Shown piece after piece: positions 8,297 through 16,507 of a stretch of 64,000 bases of DNA. Positions within the stretch are counted from its first letter, which is position 1, and every line of letters begins with the position of its first letter. Source of the stretch: UBA6136 sp964386975 (GTDB taxonomy: Bacteria; Pseudomonadota; Gammaproteobacteria; Methylococcales; Methylococcaceae); the NCBI GenBank assembly GCA_964386975.1, contig CAYLUS010000006.1, positions 1 to 64,000 of the forward strand. The letters run 5' to 3'. Both the position numbers and the translations under genes were made by a program. The notes under the pieces are model-generated. The model did no database searches. It was not told the DNA's origin and saw nothing but the letters and a program-made list of their open reading frames with translations.

Positions 8297-8569
8297 CGAT
8301 CCTCCTCGCGTTTGATCGTTTGGAACGGGATTTCGACTAGTTTAGCTTTATAAAATCAGATCAAGCGCGCTTCGAAAGCATGAAGGGACCTGACATGAGG
8401 GATTCTCATGCGAGGGGACTGAAAGTCCGCCGGCGTGCCTGCGCACAAAAATCAAGGGTGGCATGGCTTGTGTGCTTTCGGCCTCACAGCGGAACTGAAT
8501 GCTCGCGCTGTAGCGACCGAAAGTGGAGAAAAAATAGATGCGGATAAGATTTGCCGGGGTCGACTGCGC
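8297..8569. other. Intergenic region upstream of the caspase gene
   Basis: 273 bases between the barrel gene and the caspase gene, both on the minus strand. The minus strand shows a TTATAAAG -10-like element near 8350 without a convincing -35, and a strong ribosome site (AGGAGG, 8301-8306). No coding potential or terminator hairpin with a T-run is evident. Confidence 0.35.
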
Positions 8570-9874
8570 CTAGAACTCAAGACGCAGACCGCCCAGAACA
8601 CCGTTGTTATCACCACCGGCCATGACCTGTCCCTGGTAATTGATGAACGCATTCATGCCATTGGGGAGCGTTGCCTGAACGCCCGCTGAGAAATTACCCC
8701 AATCGGAAATCCCAAGTACGCTCTGAATGGGTTGAAGTCCGCCACCGAGGGGCAACACGGCATTGGCAGTCGTAAACGTGTTGAAGGCGTGCACCCACTC
8801 CATTCGGACCATGGGTTGCAGAACAGCAAAACTAGTACTGAAAGAATAAGCAAGCTGACCACCCAAAGTCGTGGTCCAGGATGAGATATTGTAAGGCTGC
8901 ATCGAGATACCACTGCCATACTCGGTATAACCGGATACATCAGTTCCAATGTAGCTTCCGCCAATGAAGGCCCCCAGTTCCAAGGCATCAACGGAGTAGT
9001 TGTAGCCCATGTCGATCGCCGCCATGGCCTGATCGGATGAGTAGTTGGCGATCGCATTGCCCCCATTGAACATGCGCCTGCTGTTGTAGGTCTGGTAGCC
9101 ATAACCTGCCGAAACGTCGATATAGGCATTTTCAAATGGAATCATGCTCACGAACGGCATGAATCGATAGGCGTCAGACAGGAGACTACCCGGGGCGGCC
9201 GGCGCTGAAAGGGAATTCTGGGTCCCTGTGTAGTTGAACAGGAAGCCTGCAACCAACCAGTCCGTGAACTTGAAATCAAAAGCGCCGGTTCCGGTCTGGT
9301 TGAATGTACTAAAGGGGTCGCGGCTCAAGCCCTGAATGGCACTGGCTTGGCCATTCATGTTACCGAAACTGCCCCCTCCGGAGAAAAAGGTACCGAATCG
9401 ACCGTCAAGTTCCACACCATCTGAGGAGGAACCGCCACCGGATTTCTGCTGTGCTGCAAGATGCTGGCCGGCCAACTTGCGAATACTGAACTCAGCCGTC
9501 GTCGTGGGACGGTTGAAAACGTTACTCACGGTCGTGAGCTGGGTGATCGTGGCAAGGCTATTAATCCGATAGTACTGATCGAGGCTGACCGGCTCAGGCG
9601 TTGGACCGGGTGGAGGTGTCGGCGTCGGCGTCGGCTCCGGGGTCGGTGTCGGTGTCGTGGGCGTCGTCGGGGCTGTGGGCGTTGTGGGCGTCGTCGGGGT
9701 TATGGGCGTTGTGGGCGATATCGGCTTATCGGGGATGGTCGGGGCGGTTTGCCTGAGTGCGCCACTGCTCTGAAGGGTATCCGCGGCCGAAAGAGGCCCG
9801 TTGTAGGCAAGTGCCGAGACCGCCATGACCCAAACGGGGGCAAGTTTCATCGACCGATGATGGGATGTCTTCAT
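8570..9874 (-). CDS. Passenger-less autotransporter beta-barrel protein with Thr/Pro linker
   Basis: 434 residues: a Sec signal peptide (cleavage near ...GPLSA-A, residue ~30), a Thr-Pro repeat linker (~44-95), a short helical stretch (~96-145), and then a barrel-like domain to the C-terminal residue Phe (GVLGGLRLEF). The last ~270 residues have alternating aromatic and small residues with Gly-rich turns (DVSAGYGYQTYNSRRMFNGG, ALELGAFIGGSYIGTDVSGY), as in autotransporter translocators (type V secretion), and the terminal Phe fits BAM recognition. There is no passenger of useful size. It may be a bare outer-membrane barrel whose Thr/Pro stalk lies in the periplasm or is surface exposed. It lies upstream of the caspase-kinase pair on the same strand but has its own promoter; functional linkage is not shown. 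Confidence 0.75.
   Translation of the reverse strand: MKTSHHRSMKLAPVWVMAVSALAYNGPLSAADTLQSSGALRQTAPTIPDKPISPTTPITPTTPTTPTAPTTPTTPTPTPEPTPTPTPPPGPTPEPVSLDQYYRINSLATITQLTTVSNVFNRPTTTAEFSIRKLAGQHLAAQQKSGGGSSSDGVELDGRFGTFFSGGGSFGNMNGQASAIQGLSRDPFSTFNQTGTGAFDFKFTDWLVAGFLFNYTGTQNSLSAPAAPGSLLSDAYRFMPFVSMIPFENAYIDVSAGYGYQTYNSRRMFNGGNAIANYSSDQAMAAIDMGYNYSVDALELGAFIGGSYIGTDVSGYTEYGSGISMQPYNISSWTTTLGGQLAYSFSTSFAVLQPMVRMEWVHAFNTFTTANAVLPLGGGLQPIQSVLGISDWGNFSAGVQATLPNGMNAFINYQGQVMAGGDNNGVLGGLRLEF
9590..9739 (-). repeat. Thr-Pro codon repeat (low-complexity linker)
   Basis: Repeated ACGCCC/ACCCCG-type units within the barrel gene encode PTTPITPTTPTTPTAP followed by TPTPEPTPTPTP. The near-identical 9-18 base units (for example gtcgtcggggctgtgggcgt on the plus strand) make the linker length prone to change by slippage. 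It is coding, not a CRISPR array. Confidence 0.8.
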
Positions 9875-9921
9875 AAGTTTGAACCTGACTCAGGGCAACG
9901 CACTAAAGCTAATTAGTGGCC

Positions 9922-9949
9922 ACTGTACAACAAAGTTGTTTTTTTGCAA
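9922..9949 (-). promoter_or_regulatory. Sigma-70-like promoter of the autotransporter gene
   Basis: TTGCAA (9944-9949) and TACAGT (9922-9927) are 16 bases apart on the minus strand and lie about 50 bases upstream of the ATG at 9874. The spacer holds a small inverted repeat (ACAAC-TTT-GTTGT), which might bind a regulator. The position and spacing are good; the -10 element is only moderately close to consensus. Confidence 0.45.
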
Positions 9950-10021
9950 GCACAAAACCAGAGCCCATTCACTTGGCAAGACTCGCCACAACGGATTCCG
10001 CTCCGGCATGATCACTCAGAT

Positions 10022-12430
10022 TTACGGCATTTTCGGGCATGGTGCCCCACTTTTGAGCCAGTGGGCAAAAACCCGGACGAAGGCCTCATGCGAAATGGGC
10101 GGGCGCGTCCTTGGAAGCCCTCGCGCATCAATGCCGGGATTCCACGCCCAGCTGACCAGCGGCTCCTGAATGACGTGTTGCAACAGGCCCTTGAAATCAA
10201 GCCCCCCATTCAAGGCGGGATCCTTGATCATGGTGCACAGCAGGTGGCCAGGCATGGGCTGCCCCGGCGCGCTCTCCCATGCCATGCTGGTAGGTGCCAG
10301 CTGCCAAATTGGAGACCCGTTCTTCTGAGCCCCGGGCGCTCCCGTGACTGGGTTATTTTCAAGACCGTGGCAGGTGCCGCAACGGCCATTGCCGAGTCCC
10401 TGGTTGTCGGTTCCGCGACTGACCCCATAATAGTGCGGCCTGCGGTCATCCGACTGCCTAGGAAAATCCTGAGTAGACGGATTTTGCGGCGAAGAGTAGG
10501 TGTGGCAATTGAGGCACCTCGGACTGGTCATCACCGCATAGATCTTGCGCCAGTCGGCAGCGCCAGCCGAGGCGGCTTTGCCAGGGGCAGAACAATCTAC
10601 CCCGCCAGGCTGACCGCACTTGAAGATCTGGGTTTTCAGATACTGGGCGATCAAGGCGACCTCCCCGCCCTTGAGGAGCCCCGGATAAAGCCGTGGCATC
10701 GGCGGCGTGACGTAGGCCAGAAATTTCTTGAGTCGGTGCGGATCCGCGAGTGACCCGTGCCGCATCAGCGAGGGATAAAGACCGCCGCCACCGGTTTTAC
10801 CGTGACAATTTCCACAGACGGTGAGGTACAGCGCCTCTCCCATCTGAACTTGCTCGCCCTCAGGCAGCAGTCGTGAAAACGTCCGCTTGAGAGGCACCCG
10901 GGGACTGCCAAGGGCCATGATGGTCACATTCAGGGGACCGGCAATACCGGCGGTGGTGATCGAACTGCCACCGACAGTCGCCGCCAGCAAGGTCTCTTTT
11001 CGAGTTGTGTAGGCGATCAGCCCGTTATTCATGGCACCGCCCAGCGCCAGCCGCTTGAGAACGTTGCCGGTCTTGGCCTCGATACCCAGGAAGTTGCCTC
11101 TGACATCAGCAGCCATCAACAGCCCTGAGGAGGTCGTTACCAGTCCTGCGATGATGGGGGCGGGTTCCCGGAGCTGCCAGCGGATCTTGCCGCTGGATTC
11201 ATCGAGTGCGGTCAGAACGCCTTGAGGTTGGGTGCTGTAGTCCGGTGTGGTGGAGCCCCCTGCGTAATCGGTGGCACTGCTGGGCGGCGTCGACTTGAAG
11301 TAGCGGCACCAATCAGCCATGCCAACGAACAGCAGGCGCTGACCCGGCAAACGGGCCACACCGTTATATTGCGCCCCAGCACCAGGACACACCCGCAGCC
11401 AGTCGCTGGTTAGCGGAACGTTTTCATTAAAGAGCGTGGTTCCGGGGGTCGCAAATACCGGCTGCGACGTATCCCGCTCGACACCATAGACGACGCCACT
11501 TTTGCCCGTAACGGCAAACAGTGATCGCCCGCTCTGGCTTGCAAAAAGAGTCGGTGTGGCCGAGAGATCCCAGTCATGCGCATCGCCGGGTAGGGCCTGA
11601 TAGGCCGATTTCAATTTGCCGGTTCTGGCGTCAAGGCCGATGACCGAATTACTATGGAGATTCGGGCCGGGCCGTGCTTCGGGGTAAAAGATGGGGACCG
11701 GATTAGAGACCGGCGCATAGAGGGTCCCTGAATCGGTATCCAGTGCAAAGCTGGTCCAAAAGCCACCGCCCAACTCGTTGCCCATGTCGATGGAATTAAA
11801 GGTCCAGAGGGTTTTACCGCTGAGCGCCTCAAGTGCCAGCACACGCCCCTTGATCCCCGCGTCGCTGGTGGCGATACCGAGATAGACCTTGCCCTCCCAG
11901 GCAATCGGGGCCGCAACGACGGATTCATTGGCGGCCGGGTTTGCCACCTGTTGCGACCAGAGGGTTCGCCCTGTTGCCGCATCGAGCGCCAGCAACTGGC
12001 CATCATTGGTGCCGCGGAACAGCACACCGCCCAGATAGGCGGCACCGCGGGTCGCGAAATGACTGGCCAGCGGCTGGCGAAAGTGAACAGGCGCCCGCCA
12101 GATCGGCCTGCAGTCCGAAGCCCCGATGGCATAGGTGGCCCTAAGCGTCGTGACATAGAGGGTGTGATCGATTTTAAGGATGCCACTGCCGAACCAGGCC
12201 GGTTCATTCAACTCGACCTTGCAACGGATCCCAAGAGTTCGGATGTTACTGCTCGTGATCTGGTCAGAAACCAGGTGGCGTTCGGCGGAGTAACCTTGAT
12301 TGACCGTCGTCCACTCCGAATCCGAAGCTGCTTGGGCGTTACTCACAGCCAGCATGCAGCCGATCAGCCAGAAAAGACCCAGCCCGAGGACCCGACCACT
12401 GCCCTTAGAAGCCCAACGATCGCATACCAT
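10022..12430 (-). CDS. PQQ-type beta-propeller protein fused to three c-type heme motifs
   Basis: 802 residues with a Sec signal peptide (cleavage near NAQA-A, residue ~35). Residues ~40-510 form a propeller with tryptophan-docking-like repeats (DGQLLALDAATGRTLWSQ, GRVLALEALSGKTLW, GVLTALDESSGKIRW), as in quinoprotein alcohol dehydrogenases. A mono-heme cytochrome c domain follows (CGNCH 539-543, with Met in TPPMP at ~578 as a likely sixth ligand). The C-terminal part has two further motifs, CLNCH (639-643) and CGTCH (684-688). The product should be a periplasmic redox enzyme or electron-transfer protein. PQQ binding and substrate are unproven. It begins six bases after the acyltransferase stop, with a GGAG ribosome site, so it is probably the last gene of the glycan operon, which is odd for a respiratory-type protein. 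Confidence 0.8.
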   Translation of the reverse strand: MVCDRWASKGSGRVLGLGLFWLIGCMLAVSNAQAASDSEWTTVNQGYSAERHLVSDQITSSNIRTLGIRCKVELNEPAWFGSGILKIDHTLYVTTLRATYAIGASDCRPIWRAPVHFRQPLASHFATRGAAYLGGVLFRGTNDGQLLALDAATGRTLWSQQVANPAANESVVAAPIAWEGKVYLGIATSDAGIKGRVLALEALSGKTLWTFNSIDMGNELGGGFWTSFALDTDSGTLYAPVSNPVPIFYPEARPGPNLHSNSVIGLDARTGKLKSAYQALPGDAHDWDLSATPTLFASQSGRSLFAVTGKSGVVYGVERDTSQPVFATPGTTLFNENVPLTSDWLRVCPGAGAQYNGVARLPGQRLLFVGMADWCRYFKSTPPSSATDYAGGSTTPDYSTQPQGVLTALDESSGKIRWQLREPAPIIAGLVTTSSGLLMAADVRGNFLGIEAKTGNVLKRLALGGAMNNGLIAYTTRKETLLAATVGGSSITTAGIAGPLNVTIMALGSPRVPLKRTFSRLLPEGEQVQMGEALYLTVCGNCHGKTGGGGLYPSLMRHGSLADPHRLKKFLAYVTPPMPRLYPGLLKGGEVALIAQYLKTQIFKCGQPGGVDCSAPGKAASAGAADWRKIYAVMTSPRCLNCHTYSSPQNPSTQDFPRQSDDRRPHYYGVSRGTDNQGLGNGRCGTCHGLENNPVTGAPGAQKNGSPIWQLAPTSMAWESAPGQPMPGHLLCTMIKDPALNGGLDFKGLLQHVIQEPLVSWAWNPGIDARGLPRTRPPISHEAFVRVFAHWLKSGAPCPKMP

Positions 12431-12436
12431 CGGCAG

Positions 12437-13519
12437 CTATCTCCCTTTCAGCCCTAAGGCCGGTGACTCAACCAGATGCCAGGACATCATGGCAAAAGCC
12501 AGGGTCACGGGCAAGGCGATCGAGGTAAGCGTCAGGGGATCGCGCACGGCCAGAAGCTGAACCAGCGCCTGCTGAATGGGAAATGCGTAGATGTAGACCC
12601 CATAGGAGTAATCGCCCAGCTGATTGAAGCGCCGGATCCAGCCCCCCGGCAGATAGGCAAGGCACAGAATCAGGTAAGGCAAGAGCAGCACATAAGTCAC
12701 CATGAATCCGGATTTTTGGAACGCACTCAGGCAGAGCACCCCAAACGCCAGTCCGAACCCGACCCAAGACACGCGAATCTGATCTTTCAGCACGAATGCC
12801 GAGGCACCCAGCGCAAACATCATCGAGAGCCGGATAAAGGGCGATACCTTGAGAGGAAAAAACAATCCAGCGATGACGAAGACCAGTGTTCCGAGAGCAT
12901 AGCCAACCACGGTCCAACTCAGGACCTTGAGCCGAAAGGATCCGAATGCCCGACTGAGGATCCACAAGGCCAGCAACCAGGCATAAAGACGGACCTCATA
13001 GGGAAGCGTCCATAAGGAGCCATTGACACTGTCAGGAAAGGGATTATCCGCAAACAGGCCTGGCAACTTGAACCGCACACCCCCGATCAGGGTTCCGCAA
13101 TGGGAGAGATAGCCAAAAACCTCGGGCGATCGCCAGAAATCGGCCATAGGAAGGCGCGAGACCATACCCCCCAGAAGGCCGACCGAGATAAGCAGCATGA
13201 CCCACAATCCAGGATAGATGCGTAACAGACGGGCCTTGAGAAACGCCCATCCCGATTGCCGGTAATAAAGGCTTGCGCAAACCAGCAGCCCGCTGATGAA
13301 GAAGAACGTATCCACCGCAAAGCCGCCCAGGTTCTGGCCCAACAGGGCCACCAATGGCTCCCTGGCACCTGGCCCCTGGGTCAGCGGGTATGAGTGGCCA
13401 CAAAGGACGGCGACGGCTGCCATCAGACGGATCAGATTGAAATTGTTATCCCGCCCCCGCATCAGAGAGGCCAGCGAAACCGCCGGTTGCGGATGCCCCA
13501 GGGTGCCGCTGCCGCTCAT
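12437..13519 (-). CDS. Acyltransferase-3 family membrane protein (OafA-like)
   Basis: 360 residues with about ten hydrophobic segments. The family markers are the N-terminal NFNLIRLMAAVAVLCGHSYPL (Arg and His of the acyltransferase-3 core), FFFISGLLV, RLLRIYPGLWVML and the NGSLWTLPYEVRLY segment. The family O-acylates (often O-acetylates) sugars of O-antigen, capsule or exopolysaccharide at the inner membrane. There is no extra SGNH domain. The ATG overlaps the stop of the upstream propeller-like gene (ATGA), so the two are translationally coupled. Substrate is presumably the polysaccharide made by the upstream genes (inference). Confidence 0.85.
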   Translation of the reverse strand: MSGSGTLGHPQPAVSLASLMRGRDNNFNLIRLMAAVAVLCGHSYPLTQGPGAREPLVALLGQNLGGFAVDTFFFISGLLVCASLYYRQSGWAFLKARLLRIYPGLWVMLLISVGLLGGMVSRLPMADFWRSPEVFGYLSHCGTLIGGVRFKLPGLFADNPFPDSVNGSLWTLPYEVRLYAWLLALWILSRAFGSFRLKVLSWTVVGYALGTLVFVIAGLFFPLKVSPFIRLSMMFALGASAFVLKDQIRVSWVGFGLAFGVLCLSAFQKSGFMVTYVLLLPYLILCLAYLPGGWIRRFNQLGDYSYGVYIYAFPIQQALVQLLAVRDPLTLTSIALPVTLAFAMMSWHLVESPALGLKGR

Positions 13520-14427
13520 GGGCCGGATGTGACCGGATCCGGTTCAGGACGCTTTCGCTGGGCATCCATGACCATCAAGCCTTCGCGCCAGTCCAGATGA
13601 TGCATGCCGCGCCAGCCGCCGGCTGCCTCACCGCTGCGGTGCCAGATCCGCCTCTCCTGGTAATGCGAGGGAGACAAGGTCTCTATCCGAAGAAGATTCA
13701 GACCCCCGCCATAATACTGGCTGCAATCCTGGGAGGGCCGCAGCAGACTACCATCGACGGCCTGTTGAACGCCCCCGGCAGAGCGCCCCCGGGCGTAATC
13801 TCGGACAATCGGGTTTTCGGCATGCGGGCGCCACTCCCCCTTGAGCGGATGGTCGGTATAGAAGGCCACCAGTGACTCGTCATAGCGCAGGCCCTTCTCC
13901 TTGAGCGAGGCAAATAACCACCAATGGCCCTCGAAGGGAAACACGGTGACATCGACCATCTTGCGACCTTTGAACAGCGTCCTCTCCACCACCCACCGAT
14001 CAGGAAAGCGCAGGCACCGGTAGAGATCGACCCTGCGTTGCGCCTTCTTCTCCGGGATCATGTAAAGCGCCCCGTCAACCTCGAACAAGAACGGGTAGGA
14101 CAAATGCACGCCGCATTCAAGCACCGGTCGGGCCGCCGCCAGTGGGAGGCCCTCCGCGGAGACGGGCATGACACTGATCAAACCCTTGCGCGTCGCATAG
14201 GGGTAATCTTCAAAAAAAAGGTAGTGCTGGCCGTCGTGGACCCACACAAAAGGATCCGCCCAGAACCGGTCAGGAGGCGGATAAATCGGCCTGAGACTCG
14301 AAGGATCAGGATCGGTCAGCGCCGCCCGCTCGCGTGGACCTGCCAGCAAAAACCATTGCCAAGGCTCTTTCTCAAATGAGCGTCGGCGTTGGCGCTCGGC
14401 AATGGTCTCAAGAACCCGCCTGATCAT
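13516..14427 (-). CDS. Propeller-like protein of the GIPC transferase N-terminal / glucosamine-transferase family
   Basis: 303 residues with the layout of a five-bladed propeller. The hallmark is PPDRFWADPFVWVHDGQHYLFFEDY near residue 52, followed by ISVMPVS, LSYPFLFEVDGALYMIPEK, DVTVFPFEGHWWLFAS and YYGGGLNLLRI. This resembles the domain annotated as glucosamine inositolphosphorylceramide transferase N-terminal, which also occurs in bacterial polysaccharide clusters as stand-alone proteins or fused to formyltransferase domains. Acidic residues in the WADPF and EDY motifs are likely part of an active centre. A GGGAGGG ribosome site precedes the ATG. It lies between a GNAT-like gene and an O-acyltransferase in a coupled operon, so a role in modifying the glycan is likely; the reaction is unknown. 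Confidence 0.7.
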   Translation of the reverse strand: MIRRVLETIAERQRRRSFEKEPWQWFLLAGPRERAALTDPDPSSLRPIYPPPDRFWADPFVWVHDGQHYLFFEDYPYATRKGLISVMPVSAEGLPLAAARPVLECGVHLSYPFLFEVDGALYMIPEKKAQRRVDLYRCLRFPDRWVVERTLFKGRKMVDVTVFPFEGHWWLFASLKEKGLRYDESLVAFYTDHPLKGEWRPHAENPIVRDYARGRSAGGVQQAVDGSLLRPSQDCSQYYGGGLNLLRIETLSPSHYQERRIWHRSGEAAGGWRGMHHLDWREGLMVMDAQRKRPEPDPVTSGP

Positions 14428-14442
14428 GACGATGAGCCCTCC

Positions 14443-15507
14443 CTAACCGCCATCGCCATCGCCCCGCGTGACATACAGGCGATCCATGTGCACGCCCCTC
14501 AGATGCACCGTCTGCCGATCGCCTTCCGCAGGGCGCCGAGCAAAACCCAGGCGCGCCAGCACATCGGCAACCGCATCCGAGCCGGTATAACACTCAAGCT
14601 TATGGACACCTTGAGCCCGCATCTCGCGCATGGCTCCTGACAGGAGATCCTGAAGGATCGATGCTGCATCATCCCGGGCAAGAAGGTCCAAAATGGACGC
14701 GCGGCGTTGACGATGCCGCTCAAACGACGACCAGATGATATAGCCCAAAAGACCGGTGTCATCCTCAATCAGTCGAACCTCAATGGCTGTGTCCGGTACC
14801 GCACGATACCGCCAGTTCAACACCGCACCATCGCGGCGGGTGATGGCAGTGTGTGTCAGTCGTGCATTTTCCCAAAGCCGGTCAAAGCGCTCATCGAACG
14901 GGCCTTCCAGAGGAACCAGCGGCCTTTTCGGATGCGGCAGCCTTGGAAGAAACAGGTCAATAAGACCGCCGAGAAGCCATGCGGGTCCGCGCCCCACGTA
15001 GACGCCGAGCGGTTGTCTGAAGGTTAAAATCCGCGCCCAGCTCGCTGTCCCCCCAACCATCGGAAAATTAATCTTGCGGCACACTGCCGCCATGGCGGTG
15101 GTGAGGTGTTTGCCCATCTGCACGGGGCCTGAGGCCGGATCATCCAGCATGGCCAGGGCCAGCCCGTTGCGAAGATCAAGACCCAGATCCGTACCGTTTC
15201 GCCTTTGCCATCGAATGGCTTGTCGCATCTGCCCAAAATCCACCAGCGCATCGGTGAACCAGCGCCCCTCGCTGGCCTCGCCCTTGACGGTGAGACCGGC
15301 CGGAATGGTGCTCATGCTCGCCAGGATCTGTCCCTCCCAGGTGACCACAACGCCCTGAAATCCGGGCGATTTCAGGCGGGGGTCCTGGAACCACTGCCAG
15401 TCCCAGCGACGCGCGGCCCGATCCGCGGCCTCATCGCCATGGACTTTTCGAATCAGCGCCAGTACCGCGGACTTGTCGGCCTCAACGCCCGGCCGGATCT
15501 CAAGCAT
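14443..15507 (-). CDS. GNAT-like acyltransferase of a glycan cluster
   Basis: 354 residues from the ATG at 15507, whose ATGCTTGA overlaps the stop of the upstream GT2 gene. An upstream start at 15567 is possible but would overlap more. The N-terminus MLEIRPGVEADKSAVLALI is a typical GNAT opening. The C-terminal half also looks like a GNAT fold (EVRLIEDDTGLLGYIIWSSF, KLECYTGSDAVADVLARLGF). A two-domain arrangement of the FemAB or double-GNAT kind is therefore likely. Such proteins N- or O-acylate amino sugars or attach amino acids. The gene sits inside an O-antigen-type operon, so a sugar nucleotide or lipid-linked glycan is the probable acceptor (inference). Confidence 0.6.
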   Translation of the reverse strand: MLEIRPGVEADKSAVLALIRKVHGDEAADRAARRWDWQWFQDPRLKSPGFQGVVVTWEGQILASMSTIPAGLTVKGEASEGRWFTDALVDFGQMRQAIRWQRRNGTDLGLDLRNGLALAMLDDPASGPVQMGKHLTTAMAAVCRKINFPMVGGTASWARILTFRQPLGVYVGRGPAWLLGGLIDLFLPRLPHPKRPLVPLEGPFDERFDRLWENARLTHTAITRRDGAVLNWRYRAVPDTAIEVRLIEDDTGLLGYIIWSSFERHRQRRASILDLLARDDAASILQDLLSGAMREMRAQGVHKLECYTGSDAVADVLARLGFARRPAEGDRQTVHLRGVHMDRLYVTRGDGDGG

Positions 15508-16498
15508 CGTCCGCACCCTCTGCCCGAGCCTCCAACGCCTTAAGCCGCTCGGCATTCTGGGCCGCAATCAAGGCGAGTACCTGGTCAAATGACATCACTT
15601 CGCTCGCATTGATGGCAGCTCGCAAGTGATGCACCGCCTGAAGATGCGCCAGCGCCCCAAAGACGGCCTTGAGGTAGCCAAGATCGCCAATCAGGGTTCT
15701 CAGCAGCACGCGGATAAACACGCGAATGGGCATCATCAGCAAGAGCGTCCGTGCCGGAAAATGAACCCACTCGGCCATCAATTTGTTGCGCTGCAGCGCC
15801 TGTTTGACGGTACGGCGTTTGATGTGGTCGTGAATCGAGCCTTTTTCCTGATGCAGTACCACGCTCTGGGGTTCTGTCCAGGTTTCAAGGCCCTGACGCC
15901 AGGCCCTGAGCCCAAGGTCGAAGTCCTCCCAGTAAAACGGTTTGTAAAGCGGGTGAAATCCGCCCAATTCCAGAAAGACCGAGCGCCGAAAGGCCATTGA
16001 ACCACCCGATGCATAAAGGCACAGCCAGCCCTCGGCGCCAAGATCTGGGGTCTTCAGGCGCTTTAAGCCACCCTGGCGAAAGCGGAATCGGGACAGGCAG
16101 TAGGGATGAATGACACCCGCCTCGACCTGAATCGCCGATTGCACCGAAAAGACCTTGGGGTCCTCAAGCCGCCGGATCAGGGGCCAGATGAAATCGGCTT
16201 CAGGCCGAACATCAGAATTGAGGAGCACCACATGCTCGAAACGGGCTGCCTTGACACCGGTCAGGCATGCCTCCGAGAAACCCAGGTTGTGAGGATGGAC
16301 GCTCACCCGAACGGAAGGGAAGCGCGTTTGCAACACATTAAGGCTGTCATCGGATGAACCATCATCCACGACCACAAGCTCGGTCGATCCGGGATAGGCG
16401 TTCAAGGCCTCGATCACGCAGGGGAGATTGTCCCTGAGCAGCCGGCTGCCGTTGTAGTTCGGAATCACCAGGGAGACCGGTTTCAGATCGTCTTGCAT
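15500..16498 (-). CDS. Glycosyltransferase family 2
   Basis: 332 residues. The GT-A fold begins at VSLVIPNYNGSRLL, with VVVDDGSSDDS (nucleotide-binding Asp pair), VVLLNSDVRPEADF in place of the DxD segment, and GFHPLYKPFYWEDFDLGLRAW carrying the ED catalytic-base motif. The C-terminus has a basic and hydrophobic stretch (RTLLLMMPIRVFIRVLLRTL) that may associate with the membrane. It resembles rhamnosyl- or hexosyl-transferases of O-antigen and exopolysaccharide clusters. It is nine bases from the upstream ligase-like gene and overlaps the next gene. Donor and acceptor cannot be read from the sequence. Confidence 0.85.
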   Translation of the reverse strand: MQDDLKPVSLVIPNYNGSRLLRDNLPCVIEALNAYPGSTELVVVDDGSSDDSLNVLQTRFPSVRVSVHPHNLGFSEACLTGVKAARFEHVVLLNSDVRPEADFIWPLIRRLEDPKVFSVQSAIQVEAGVIHPYCLSRFRFRQGGLKRLKTPDLGAEGWLCLYASGGSMAFRRSVFLELGGFHPLYKPFYWEDFDLGLRAWRQGLETWTEPQSVVLHQEKGSIHDHIKRRTVKQALQRNKLMAEWVHFPARTLLLMMPIRVFIRVLLRTLIGDLGYLKAVFGALAHLQAVHHLRAAINASEVMSFDQVLALIAAQNAERLKALEARAEGADDA

Positions 16499-16507
16499 CG
16501 GGTTCCC

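Noticed and set aside
9590..9739. CRISPR-like short repeats
   Set aside because: The units are contiguous, lack spacers and lie in frame within the autotransporter gene, where they encode a Thr/Pro linker.
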